Source of the DNA: Tillandsia leiboldiana
Taxonomy: Eukaryota; Streptophyta; Magnoliopsida; Poales; Bromeliaceae
Assembly (NCBI GenBank): GCA_029204045.2
Contig: JAQNDB010000542.1
Coordinates: forward strand, 1-64,000
Reading direction: 5' to 3'
Length of the DNA stretch: 64,000 nt
Position numbers and translations under genes: made by a program. Position 1 is the first letter of the stretch; every line of letters begins with the position of its first letter. This document shows positions 32,614 to 44,133 of the stretch, piece after piece. The notes beneath the pieces are model-generated. The model saw nothing but the letters and a program-made list of their open reading frames with translations. It was not told the origin of the DNA and made no database searches.

Positions 32614-33988
32614 TGTTACGGCATTTTGGTATTGGCATATTTCGTGAGTCAAGTCAGTGAGTTGAGTCGGGGTCTTAAAGGGATCAAATTGTCAATCAGC
32701 AATCAAAGACTTAGAGAAGATTCAACAAGAGCTCAAGTTGACACTCAGTGTCTTGAGTCTTGAAGATTGATATTGAAGAATTGTGGATCAGTTACATCAA
32801 TCTCAAGAAGAAAGTATTCAAAAGGATCAGGTATGGTTAACTAAATAATTTTGGTGATCCGAATTCTTTCTTATAGTGTAGAAACACTTGGATGAACTTT
32901 TATTGTCATAATAATCAAAAACTGGTGTTCGGACATGTTCAGGATCCGGATCAGAGCCAACGATCCGGATCCCGAAGGTTGTTGCTTCATACAAGACTTC
33001 GATCCGGATCCATGCAATTTCCGATCCGGATCCCGAATGTTAAGTTTTCTGTTTTGTATGAACGATCCGGATCGGGCAATGCGATCCGGATCCCGAACCA
33101 TGGTATTTCTGGAATCGTCATTCTCGTTACGACGATCCGGATCGCAGTAAATCTGATCCGGATCGCCGTCCTGAAAACTTCCAGATAAGGTATGTTTTTG
33201 ATTCTTATCTCTTTCCAAAGGTTTCTAAACTATAAATAGACGCTTAGGGTTTCTCAAAAACGTGGGAGCTACGGCCGATCTTTTCATAAAACTCTTGAGA
33301 GCAACCCTAGAGGCTAGGTTTTTATCGATCTTCTTTATAGCCTCTTTTAGGTCAATTCGATGGTTCTTTCAAGAACATATCTTTTGTCGAATTGATCTAA
33401 TCTTTGCTTAGAGATTTCTTCTACGGTTCCTCAATGAGAATCTAAGCAAAGGATCACCATCGAAGTCAATATTCTTATCGACTGAGTTTGCGTCGTGGAT
33501 TCGACGTGGCATCGTGGATTCGGTGTGCTAAAGGCGTTTCGTGGATTCGAAGCGTGCGTTCGTGGATTCGAACGTGAGCAGTGGACGGGCAAAACGGTGG
33601 AGCGCGAGGTCCAAGAAATTGAAGGAGGGGTTAAATCCGTGGAGACGGTAATCACCTTGTTATTCTTCTTTTCTTAGGGATTGTTATTGCGTGGATATCC
33701 AACCGGTCAGCGCAAGGTCCGAAGAAGCTGAAGGAGGGGTTTGAGTCCGTGGAGTCGGTAATCACCTTGTTATTCTTCTATTCTTAGTGGATTGTTATTG
33801 CGTGTTGGTCCCGTGGTTTTTCTCCTGGATTGGAGTTTCCACGTAAATCTCGGTGTGCTGTTTTTATTTTCCGCATTGATTTTTATTTTGCACTGAGATT
33901 GAGTTTTTAAGTATTACACCTATTCACCCCCCCTCTAGTTGTTTGATAGTACCTATTCAGATCCTTGTGGATCCTATAAAAACCAACA
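32614..33988 (+). repeat. 5' LTR of Sire-B
   Basis: TGTTACGGCATTTTGG to AAACCAACA. It has eight GATCCGGATC sites as four pairs (about 32940-33170), a TATA box TATAAATAG (33231-33239) and a structured leader. Confidence 0.95.
33350..33576 (+). other. Structured leader of Sire-B: two stem-loops and four TGGATT hairpins
   Basis: Stem-loop 1 is 33350-33360 with 33387-33397 (GGTCAATTCGA and a one-wobble complement). Stem-loop 2 is about 33401-33412 with 33441-33452. Four hairpins at 33490-33576 have loop TGGATT and stems of 6 to 8 pairs (for example GCGTTTCG with CGAAGCGT, counting G-U). Stem sequences differ from Sire-1, Sire-2 and Sire-A but the order of structures is the same. The 3' LTR copy is at 38323-38549. 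Confidence 0.7.
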
Positions 33989-33990
33989 AT

Positions 33991-34002
33991 TGGTATCAGA
34001 GC
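33991..34002 (+). other. Primer-binding site of Sire-B
   Basis: TGGTATCAGAGC two bases after the LTR, matching initiator methionine tRNA. Confidence 0.93.
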
Positions 34003-34022
34003 GGGTTTTAGGTTTATCTATC

Positions 34023-35984
34023 ATGATGGGTGAAAGTGGTAATATTTATAGACCTCCTCTTTTTGATGGGACTAATTATGCTTATTGGAAAGTGCGGATG
34101 AGAGCTTTACTCATCGCAATTGATGAGCGGGTATGGCAATCCGTGGAATACGGTTGGGTGCATCCTGTTGAGGAAGTAGGAAATTCTACTACCCCAAAAC
34201 CTCGCTCTAGATGGTCCAAAGAGGAATTTGAAAGATCTTCTTACAATGGAAAAGGTATGAACGCTTTATTTAATTCTCTTTCCTCGACTGAGTTCACACG
34301 AATTTCCGCGTGTGAAACCGCGAAGGAAATTTGGGATATTCTCAAAATTACACATGAGGGTACTAATCTTGTAAAAATTCAAAAGCTCCAGATGCTTACA
34401 AGTCAATTTGACTCTATTCATATGGAAGAGCATGAATTGTTTACAGATTATTACACTAGACTTCAAGATGTAATAAATACATGTGCTAATTTAGGAGAAA
34501 AGATCCCGGAGTCGAAAATTGTAAGAAAGATACTTCGGACTCTTCCGGAACGGTTTAGGGCAAAGGTTACCGCCATTGAAACCGTTAGTCATCCGGATGA
34601 GATGAGTATAGAGGAATTAGTAGGTGCTTTGCAAACTTATGAAATGACTTTTCCTACTAATCAAGTTTCTTCCAAGTCTTCTTCTAAGCTTACAGGTATT
34701 GTATTCAAATCAACAAAGGAAGAAGATAGCGAATCAAGTTCCGACGATGAAATCTCTTTTGCCGATTTTGAAGAACAATTGGCGCGGATCGCAAAGAAAT
34801 TTCGTCGGAAGTTTTGGAAGAATCGAACCGATGGATCTTCATCCACGAAATCTTCTAAAGGATCATCGGGTTCTAAATCCTCTAAACTCAAAAGCTTTGC
34901 AAAACCTTCTAAAGAAAAAGAAAAAGATGATTTCGAAGGGAAAATCCAATGCTATCGATGCAAAGGCTACGGCCATTTTTCAATGGATTGTCCTTCTAAG
35001 AAATCATATAAAAAGAAGGCTTTGCAAGCGAAAACTTGGGACGATTCTACTTCTAATGAATCGACCTCAAGTAAAGAGAAAAAAATTGTTGCTTCTCATG
35101 CCTCTCATTTTTCCTCTTCTAATAATTGTTTATCATCATTAGTCACTAACTCTACTCCTTTGATTTTGTATGAAACATCAACAACCGGCGGAGAGTCATC
35201 AAGTGAGGGGGAGTCGGACGAGGAAGAACTCGTTGAGGCATATCAACAACTTCTTGCGGAATCTAAGAAGATGGCCAAACATATCAAGAAGTTGAGAAAG
35301 CAACGACTTGAAGATCAAGACGAGAATCATGCTTTAAAGATCAAACTTCATGATCTCGAGGAGGAACGAGAGCTTTTATTGGATAATAATAAAATCCTCC
35401 AAGAAAAGATAAATCAATCGGAAACGGTCGTTAATTCCCATATTAACAAGATTGATTTTCTTGAAAAGCAGTTTGAGGAAATACATGTCACCAATCAAGC
35501 ATTGACCAAGCAAGTTCATCAACTTAAATCCGACATACAAAGGATTTCAACCGGTTCCAAGAAACTTGAATGTATGTCCAGATTAGGTCAAACAAGCAAG
35601 GTTGGTTTGGGATTTAAAAAGAACCAAACTGTGAAGGCTTCAAGTTCCACAACTAAATTGAAAGGAAGAACTTGTCACCTATGTGGACTTGAAGGACATT
35701 TGGTGAAGGATTGCCCGAAAAAGAGAAAGAAGAATTCTTCGGCAACTTCACCTACGGAGCGAACTCAACGGAATCAAAAGACACATCAAGTCAAAGGAGT
35801 TCACAACACCCACCAAAGGTCCGAGCCACAACATCAATCATACAAGTGGATCATTGCGAGGCAAAGACCTAAGGTGGACCAACAGTCAAAGCGGACAACC
35901 CCCGGCCACAACGAATCAAGACAACCCAAAATCCAGCGATTTTGGATTCGGAAAGGTGATATCTTTCCTTGTCTTAAGTTCTAA
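34023..35984 (+). CDS. gag: Gag of Sire-B (653 aa)
   Basis: The start was chosen at 34023 (MMGESGNIYRPP), because the frame upstream lies in the LTR and primer site and because other Sirevirus gags start the same way. It contains FDGTNYAYWK near the start and a capsid-like helical region to about residue 230. Zinc knuckles are at residue 310 (CYRCKGYGHFSMDC) and residue 551 (CHLCGLEGHLVKDC), with a coiled coil between them (about 400-530). The frame is fully open and the only one in the element. It probably co-assembles with Gag of an autonomous relative to package its RNA. Confidence 0.94.
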   Translation: MMGESGNIYRPPLFDGTNYAYWKVRMRALLIAIDERVWQSVEYGWVHPVEEVGNSTTPKPRSRWSKEEFERSSYNGKGMNALFNSLSSTEFTRISACETAKEIWDILKITHEGTNLVKIQKLQMLTSQFDSIHMEEHELFTDYYTRLQDVINTCANLGEKIPESKIVRKILRTLPERFRAKVTAIETVSHPDEMSIEELVGALQTYEMTFPTNQVSSKSSSKLTGIVFKSTKEEDSESSSDDEISFADFEEQLARIAKKFRRKFWKNRTDGSSSTKSSKGSSGSKSSKLKSFAKPSKEKEKDDFEGKIQCYRCKGYGHFSMDCPSKKSYKKKALQAKTWDDSTSNESTSSKEKKIVASHASHFSSSNNCLSSLVTNSTPLILYETSTTGGESSSEGESDEEELVEAYQQLLAESKKMAKHIKKLRKQRLEDQDENHALKIKLHDLEEERELLLDNNKILQEKINQSETVVNSHINKIDFLEKQFEEIHVTNQALTKQVHQLKSDIQRISTGSKKLECMSRLGQTSKVGLGFKKNQTVKASSSTTKLKGRTCHLCGLEGHLVKDCPKKRKKNSSATSPTERTQRNQKTHQVKGVHNTHQRSEPQHQSYKWIIARQRPKVDQQSKRTTPGHNESRQPKIQRFWIRKGDIFPCLKF

Positions 35985-36403
35985 ATAGCTTATGACTGTA
36001 TGTAATGCTTTGATTGGCTTTCCCTTCATATCTTTCTTAATCTTTGCATTACATGTTTTTCAATGCTCTTCGTTTTTATACTTTGTTTTTGAACAAAAGG
36101 GTTTTTAATGAACAAGTGCATTGAATGAAAAGGGTTTTCACTTTCAATCACTCCAATTTAATTTTATATGGTTTATCAACTTTACTCCATAATCATAATC
36201 TTGAAGATACTTCATTATAGGAGTTTTTGATATTATAAGCATCAAATTTTAGAAATCATGTGTGATCTTTAGATGCTTAATCTATCTCGGTTGTGTGAAT
36301 TCATTGTGATAAACGTGAGACAACCGATAGACTAAAATTTGGGATATAATTCTTTCACGTAAGAGATTGCATTCTTACAAGGGTATTGAAATAATTTGCA
36401 AAA

Positions 36404-36516
36404 GATGTGGAAAGAGTTACATCCGAAAGGAGTGTGAAAACTACCACCACATGTTGGAAAGAGCTGCCACCCCGGTCGTCCGGTTTGTGTGTGAAGCTAC
36501 CACATGTTATGAATGC
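36404..36516 (+). other. Conserved CTACCACC block in Sire-B
   Basis: About 420 bp after the gag stop. It shares GATGTGGAAAGAGTTACATC, CTACCACCACATG and GCTACCACATGT with Sire-1 and Sire-A, while its flanks differ. Being retained in an element without pol suggests a cis role. The rest of 35985-37100 is AT-rich and without a gene. Confidence 0.7.
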
Positions 36517-37114
36517 TTGATAGTATTTTATGAGAAAATCTTTAGTTGAAGCATTTGGAGATTTATATGCAAAACTCTTATATTTTGAACAATCTCCTGG
36601 TTGGTATAAGGTGGGATAGTTGAAAGATGCTCAAAGAGCCACCCTTAGGTATTTTAGTGCTTATCTCAAATTTGAAAGGGTAAGAAATCAAATTGATGTC
36701 ATTTGGAAATCTCTGTAAGTCATCTTTGTACATCCGTTACATCTTGATAGACTTTGGATCTCAAGATTATTTTTGATGACTTGTGTTTGATGAATATAAC
36801 ATGAAAAACTGTTTATAATGTTTTAGGAGTAAATCTTTTTAATCTTGTGAAATTAATTGGATTGAATGACATCTTGTTAATTCATTGGTTAAAGCACTTA
36901 AATTGTTTTCTTGATGGAATACAAATCGGTAATTCAATTATTTCAAAATCTGGATTTGTTTCAAGAAATTATTTGATTTTTGCTTTCTGGTACCGGTACG
37001 AAATCTGCATTTTTGTTATATACCAGAACTGAGCTTTTATCTCTCTTTCTCCATGAACTAATTTTGTTTGTAATTTCCTTTTGTCTAGTATGTTCACTGT
37101 TTGACAATTTGTGA

Positions 37115-37586
37115 CAAAAAGGGGGAGAAGAGAAATGACGGAGATAAGATCATCAAGAGAGGATAAACGAAACGAAAATGGAAAAAGGGGGGAGAACGGA
37201 AAATGATGATCGTATCACAAAGGGGGAGAACAGAGATGCTCAAGATAGGGGGAGACAAAGAAAAAATTGAAAGAGCAGAAAAACAAAAGAACCAAAAGGA
37301 AGACGGATCAAATGTAGGATTGTAATTTCTAACGACTAACGTTTGATTTTGTTTGGAGTTTTGTTTTGCAGGAATTACATCACTTTAAGACTCCAAGTCC
37401 TAAGTCATAGAGTATGTTCTAGGACTGTTTGGTTCAAATGTAGTTTTGTATTTATTGGATCTTTCACGCAAAGAAAATCAATGTTTTGGTGATGACATTG
37501 AGTTTCGATTTTTTGGTTTAAGATGAGTGACTTGAGCGCTTTTATGTATTTTTGGGTTTTGTCACGAAATTGCCAAAGGGGGAGAT
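37115..37586 (+). other. Multiple polypurine tracts of Sire-B
   Basis: Tracts containing AGGGGGAGA or a close variant occur at about 37115, 37181, 37218, 37244 and 37575. The last abuts the 3' LTR and would prime plus-strand synthesis. Clusters of extra tracts are a described Sirevirus hallmark. Confidence 0.82.
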
Positions 37587-38961
37587 TGTTACGGCATTTT
37601 GGTATTGGCATATTTCGTGAGTCAAGTCAGTGAGTTGAGTCGGGGTCTTAAAGGGATCAAATTGTCAATCAGCAATCAAAGACTTAGAGAAGATTCAACA
37701 AGAGCTCAAGTTGACACTCAGTGTCTTGAGTTTTGAAGATTGATATTGAAGAATTGTGGATCAGTTACATCAATCTCAAGAAGAAAGTATTCAAAAGGAT
37801 CAGGTATGGTTAACTAAATAATTTTGGTGATCCGAATTCTTTCTTATAGTGTAGAAACACTTGGATGAACTTTTATTGTCATAATAATCAAAAACTGGTG
37901 TTCGGACATGTTCAGGATCCGGATCAGAGCCAACGATCTGGATCCCGAAGGTTGTTGCTTCATACAAGACTTCGATCCGGATCCATGCAATTTCCGATCC
38001 GGATCCCGAATGTTAAGTTTTCTGTTTTGTATGAACGATCCGGATCGGGCAATGCGATCCGGATCCCGAACCATGGTATTTCTGGAATCGTCATTCTCGT
38101 TACGACGATCCGGATCGCAGTAAATCCGATCTGGATCGCCGTCCTGAAAACTTCCAGATAAGGTATGTTTTTGATTCTTATCTCTTTCCAAAGGTTTCTA
38201 AACTATAAATAGACGCTTAGGGTTTCTCAAAAACGTGGGAGCTACGGCCGATCTTTTCATAAAACTCTTGAGAGCAACCCTAGAGGCTAGGTTTTTATCG
38301 ATCTTCTTTATAGCCTCTTTTAGGTCAATTCGATGGTTCTTTCAAGAACATATCTTTTGTCGAATTGATCTAATCTTTGCTTAGAGATTTCTTCTACGGT
38401 TCCTCAATGAGAATCTAAGCAAAGGATCACCATCAAAGTCAATATTCTTATCGACTGAGTTTGCGTCGTGGATTCGACGTGGCATCGTGGATTCGGTGTG
38501 CTAAAGGCGTTTCGTGGATTCGAAGCGTGCGTTCGTGGATTCGAACGTGAGCAGTGGACGGGCAAAACGGTGGAGCGCGAGGTCCAAGAAATTGAAGGAG
38601 GGGTTAAATCCGTGGAGACGGTAATCACCTTGTTATTCTTCTTTTCTTAGGGATTGTTATTGCGTGGATATCCAACCAGTCAGCGCAAGGTCCGAAGAAG
38701 CTGAAGGAGGGGTTTGAGTCCGTGGAGTCGGTAATCACCTTGTTATTCTTCTATTCTTAGTGGATTGTTATTGCGTGTTGGTCCCGTGGTTTTTCTCCTG
38801 GATTGGAGTTTCCACGTAAATCTCGGTGTGCTGTTTTTATTTTCCGCATTGGTTTTTATTTTGCACTGAGATTGAGTTTTTAAGTATTACACCTATTCAC
38901 CCCCCCTCTAGTTGTTTGATAGTACCTATTCAGATCCTTGTGGATCCTATAAAAACCAACA
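37587..38961 (+). repeat. 3' LTR of Sire-B
   Basis: 1375 bp, the same length as the 5' LTR. TATA box at 38204-38212. TSD CCACC follows. Confidence 0.95.
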
Positions 38962-41900
38962 CCACCTATGCGAAACCCCGCATAGGCGAAGCGTCCAACC
39001 TGCAAAGTACCATCTAACAACGAAACAGATATCAGAGCTGAAGCAAAACTGCTGTAATAAAAACCTGAATCACTGTACAACTGAAAAATACAAGTACAAT
39101 ATCTATCTCCCATAAATAATGATACAATAATCCGGTCCACCGAAACTGTAATACAAGTAAAGGCCACCTATACAACATCTATAAATCCAAAAAGGGAGAT
39201 AAACTGAAATAATAAAATACAACTGAGTACAGTGAAACCCACAATCCGGGTTGGTACATCTATCCCACTGTAGAAATCAACACTGGTAGGGATCTATCTC
39301 GCGACTCCCTCGCCTCGAACCGTCAACCGAAGATCCGCAACTCCCAAAGCAGAACTGCAAAATAAAGGGAGGAAAAGGGAAAAACAACAATGGGGGTGAG
39401 AACCACTAGTAAAACCAGTAGCCTCCCCCTGTGGGTAAAGCCTCAAACCCCGACGTACCCACTAAGTCTACCAGAGGCAAGAGAAGGAGTAAGAGAGGTG
39501 GTAAGCTATAAACAGAAATACAGATAAGAGGAAGCTACCACTAGTTTGCCTCTAAATGCAGTATCAAACGAAATGACTGTATGAATGCATCAGAAAATAG
39601 TATCTGACCAAATAAACCCAATCGAATGAACCGGTATAAAACCCGGTACTGCCTGCACTGTCATCAATCTCACGAACTCAGTATCTCCACTGTCCAAATG
39701 ACCGGAACCCAACACGGTCTGACCGGCACCCAACACGGTCTAAAGCCTACTCCGGAGCGGCACTCGAGGGGAGCGACCCACACGAGTAAAGTATCTCAGT
39801 AACAAGTAACATAAGTATAAATCAGCAGGACTGGATCATGACTCTGATCAAAGTGGAAAAACCCATCCACTAAAGAAAGCCCGATCCCTCGATCCCTCTC
39901 CCCCAATCTGATGCAATAACAACTGTCCGGTCAACCGCCCAAAATTCGCGGTTGCCGCAATACCCTGCCCTCAAGCTAGCCTGTCCCAGATCCCAAGAAT
40001 CTGTCTACACTATCCCAAAACCACCTGCTCGCGCACGAGCTACAAATACCCTGAGTCTAGTATGAAAGGAGAAAAGCAAGAAACATGGTTTCTCCTAAGT
40101 CAAGTCCAACATGATAGTGTAGCAGAAAAATGTGGCCTATCTAAATGACCATACAAGCATGCAGATGTCCCAAGATGATAAAAAGAAAACAGGTGTCGAT
40201 GTTCTTATATTTATTAGAGCATGCTATTCCAATATTGATAATTGTATAAGAACATTAAGTGCAACATAGCCTATGCCTGCCTATACCACATACACGATGC
40301 TCACAGGTATAAATTGGCCTTTTCTTTCTAACATGATATGCTTTGATCTCAACCAAGCCTGCAATTTTATCCACGATGCGCAATCAACATTCTAACCCAA
40401 GTGTCACTCATAATCAACACCACATAAGGTAATACAACACTTGTCAAACCTCGCATTCACACATGAATATTCTTAGGATCATTTAACATTACATAATCAT
40501 AGACATTCAATCATGTATCACCAATGAATAATCTAAGGCCCCACAACCTTTATTGATCTCACATAGGATGAACATAGGATCAACCAACAACATCCAATCT
40601 TATTTGGAGGAATTAGGAGTCATGAACAAAGCTTAGTCTCATAAGGAATAGGCCTCAACTCGCAATGATATCCATCTTATCATAAATGAATTAAAATCAA
40701 AAGCATAGGTCATTCTCACATCAACTAGATCAATAACCAACCTCGACACCCATTTTCACATAAGCTAGATCAAAGATCAATCAGCTAATTATTCTCACAT
40801 GGATATGTTAGGAATCAACATCTATGCCCAACATCACACATTGGAGGATAAGGATCGACAACTATAATTCATATCACCAAGTGGGGACTAAGGATCACCA
40901 AACCAACTACTCTCACATAAACCGTTCTCAAATAAATTAACCAAGTCCTTCTCACATAAGCAACCACGCACTTGTCACATAATCCCATCAAGTCCTCACA
41001 TAATTCAACCAACCATTCACATATAACTATCACCATAATTCTCACATAATTATGTTAACCATTCATCATAAAGTGTAGGCTAAAGATTAATTTCCCAAAT
41101 ACCCTCGCATAACATAGGTTAAAGGATGATCACTTATAATCAACTTCTCATGAGATAATGCAACATCAATCAAACTATTCATTCACTCATGTATACAATG
41201 AGGATCAATTAACTTAATCTAAACATGGATATCCAAGCATATTTCACCAAGGAGAAGAGAACAACAATCAACTATGCCACGAGGGAAACCAATAGCCCGA
41301 GTGGGTAAATCATTGTTTTCGGCGAAGCACAACCACCCACCTGAAACTTGGCGATCCGATGCCCGATCTGGCTGAATTTTGGCGTGAGTAAACCTTATCC
41401 TCCCAGGAGACCGATGCCGCAAAAATCATCCAAATCCGCCTCACGGATTGGGCGCAATCACTGAAACAATGCACACTGCGCACTCAAATTCCAGAATATC
41501 AGCAATTGAAAATAAGTTTAAGAAAATGTAGGTGCAGCCCCAAATACCTCAAGATGAAGTTCCCAGCAGTAAAACAAAGATGTCCTCTTTCATACAACCA
41601 TCTTCAAGTCCACAAAAATCCACCATCAATTCCCCTTAACATTCAAATGAAGCACAATCACAATGCTGTCCAAAAACTGCTACATAAACTTGCTAGCATT
41701 TCCAAGCTTAATTAGGGGCTGTTCCAAAGGGACTCATCCACAGATCATAAAAGATAATTTGCTCACCTTGAAGTTGAGAAGAAGTAACAACTTGAATTTC
41801 TGAAAAAGACCTTGTATCCACAAAGTTATCTGCATTCTAAGGTGCATTGCTCAAATCAAAACTAAAACAGGGACTGCAGTAATCCATATAACAACACCTG

Positions 41901-42607
41901 GAAATATTATTAATGTTACCTAACCAATTGACCTCCAAATCCTGCAAGAGAGGTACCATTGGATTCCTTGTCGAGAGTAGATACAATTTGAGCTAAAGAA
42001 CTCCAATTTTCATGCTCGGATGAAGGAGAAAACCCAAAACACTTTGAGCTATCCACCAAGTTCCATCTGTACACGAATGCAGCAAGGTGCTCCAAAGATC
42101 ATGCATAAACCCTAATACAAACTCAGATCTGTGGAAAATGGTACCTAACAATATTGTAGATCTTTGAGTCCTGGAAATTGCCCCGCAAAAATCATCCAAA
42201 AATTCCCATCCTACTGCCCAGAAAGGCCAAAACACTGAGGACTGTTCAGGATTCCAGACTGAAATGAAGGGTCCCAAAGATTGCCCTAAAACTCTGTAAA
42301 AACATGAGATCTGAGGGGAGAGTTGAATACAAATATTGTAGCTTTACCTCTCGGGAAAACGTAGAACCAAAAATGAGCTCAAAATTCCAAGAGATGAGTC
42401 CTGGGGAATTTTCGAACTAAAATGCGATGGAGAGGGCTGTGAAGTAGCAATGGTGATGTCCTCAAACCTTGGTGAAGAAGATGATCCAAATGGCCTCCAA
42501 AAATCTCCAAAAAATCTAATGTTGTAGAAGACTTGTTGATGAAGCTCTGGTAAAAATCCCCATTGAGAAAGACCCTCCAAACGATCTAAAATGGAGGATG
42601 AAACTCC

Positions 42608-42681
42608 ATTTAAATATCAAGAGGATGAAGCTGCTGAAAAAACCCACATGTTGCTACAGTAACGGGCCGGCCCGGCACTGT
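42608..42681 (-). promoter_or_regulatory. Core promoter of LTR-D: TATA box and imperfect palindrome
   Basis: On the minus strand ATATTTAAAT (42617-42608) is preceded, 39 bp upstream, by an imperfect palindrome at 42681-42656 (ACAGT...GGGCC/GGCCC...ACTGT, 11 of 13 pairs). LTR-H has a perfect version near its TATA box. Confidence 0.55.
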
Positions 42682-42749
42682 GCCGCCGGGCCGCCACGCG
42701 TCGCCCATCCGCGCACTCCCGCGCAGCCGAACCCCCGCCAGATCGCCGC

Positions 42750-43239
42750 CACGTGTCGCTTCCCGACAGGCCAATCCGCGCGGCCAATCGGGAGGCGACA
42801 CGTGGCCTCCCTTATCCACCCGCAGCAGCGCCTGCCCGCGCTGCTGCCCGCGCCTGCTGCGTGGGTCGGGCCTGCTGCGCCGCGCCTCCAGCGCCTGCCA
42901 CGTGGCGTACGGGTCCAATGGGAAGCCGCCACGTGGCACCCTCTCCGGTCCACCGGTCCACCATGCACCCGAAAAACACTGTAAACTTCAGGTTGCCCGT
43001 TTTCGCGCGTCCGGACTCAGAAAAATACATGTAAATAGTCGATTTCCAACGTTTTCGCGCGCTGAATCCAAATACGAAGTTCGATTCTCCACGTGGCGGC
43101 TTCCCATTGGACCCGCTTACCCGCGCTGCTGCCCGCGCCTGCCCGGCCTGCCCGCGCCTATTGCGTGGGCCGGGCCTGCTGCGCCGCGCCTCCAGCGCCT
43201 GCCACGTGGCGTACGGGTCCAATGGGAAGCCGCCACGTG
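42750..43239 (-). promoter_or_regulatory. G-box cluster in U3 of LTR-D
   Basis: CACGTG starts at 42750, 42799, 42899, 42930, 43090, 43203 and 43234, often as GCCACGTGG. G-boxes are bound by plant bZIP and bHLH factors (light, abscisic-acid and stress control). All lie upstream of the TATA box in the minus orientation. Confidence 0.72.
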
Positions 43240-43440
43240 GCACCCTCTCCGGTCCACTGGTCCACCATGCACCCGAAAAATACTGTAAACTTCAGGTTGC
43301 CCGTTTTCGCGCGTCCGGACTCAGAAAAATACATGTAAATAGTCGATTTCCAACGTTTTCGCGCGCTGAATCCAAATACGAAGTCCGATTCTCCAAATTC
43401 TCATCCGAAATTTTGCCGAAAACCCCCGGAAAGCCCACTT
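42840..43440 (-). repeat. 304-bp tandem duplication in U3 of LTR-D
   Basis: The sequence from the GC-rich CTGCTGCGCCGCGCC stretch to GCGCGCTGAATCC occurs twice, offset 304 bp (for example CACGTG at 42899 and 43203). This doubles the G-boxes, like a duplicated enhancer. Confidence 0.8.
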
Positions 43441-43750
43441 GATCCGATTTTCATGCCGGGTCCGATTCTAAAGTCCGCTTTGCCAAATTCCAACTCTAAA
43501 AATTCCCGAAGGCATCCGGAGAGGTGATCTTGGGTCCAAACTTCGTGCTGAGTCCAATATTAATATCCCTTGCGCGCGAAACCACTTCTAAACATCCGAC
43601 AGGATCATCAGACTACTCTCGTTATCCATTTAACACACCGGGTCCATCACAATGTCCAATTGGTGCACAAATACCACCGACACGCCACATAGGCCTCCAG
43701 GAGCTGCAGATGCAACAGTAGTCTAATAGTGGGAATTTCGGGTCTTCACA

Positions 43751-44064
43751 CAAGCACTAAGGTATGTTTTCGTTGTGGTTTTTCAGGGCACATAAGGAGA
43801 AATTGCAAGATGGGAGCCAAATGCTCAACTCAAGCACTTCTTGCAACGACTACCAAAAAGGTGATTCCTCAAAAATCAAATGCAAATTATTCGAAGGAAA
43901 AGAGCCTTGGTAGTTCATCTCGCAAGACGACATCATCAAGGAGCAGCAATCAATCTAACAAGACGCTTTCACCAAGGAGAATAACTTCACGATCATTGCC
44001 AACACGGTTCAAAAAGGAATCATCTCATGTACCTCCGACTACTCCGTTACCTCAAACGTTATGA
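43751..44064 (+). pseudogene. gag: gag of Sire-A, 3' part, fused to pol linker (left assembly copy)
   Basis: Gag resumes after the TSD CAAGC with STKVC and the second zinc knuckle CFRCGFSGHIRRNC. After about 75 codons of basic Ser/Lys-rich tail it joins the linker that normally lies between integrase and RT (SSHVPPTTPLPQTL). Protease and integrase are deleted entirely. A TGA (44062-44064), probably from CGA, ends the frame. Confidence 0.8.
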
Positions 44065-44133
44065 ATCTTCAAGGATCATCCTGAATCAAACATAATTGGA
44101 GACCCACAAGAAGGAGTCAGAACTCGGAGACAG

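Larger units (their letters stand above)
32614..38961 (+). mobile_element. Sire-B, young gag-only Sirevirus (TR-GAG type)
   Basis: 6348 bp with two 1375-bp LTRs, TSD CCACC (32609-32613 and 38962-38966), primer-binding site, one intact gag, and several polypurine tracts. There is no pol and no envelope-like ORF. The LTRs differ at about seven positions, all transitions, by visual comparison. It must have been mobilised by enzymes from another Sirevirus. Gag-only elements (TR-GAGs) are known in plants. Confidence 0.93.
32560..43750 (-). mobile_element. LTR-D, long solo gypsy LTR interrupted by Sire-B
   Basis: Bounded by TGTCACGCCCC at 32560 and GTCTTCACA at 43750, with TSD CAAGC on both sides. 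Without Sire-B it is about 4.84 kb and has no coding capacity, so it is read as a solo LTR in minus orientation (ending GGGGCGTGACA like the other gypsy LTRs here). 38967-42600 is unremarkable AT-rich LTR sequence. The U3 part with G-boxes and a TATA box is at 42600-43450. Its right 1.9 kb is repeated after the assembly gap. Confidence 0.8.

Noticed and set aside
33939..34022. Upstream extension of the Sire-B gag frame
   Set aside because: It lies in the LTR and primer-binding site; the homologous gags begin at the position of 34023.
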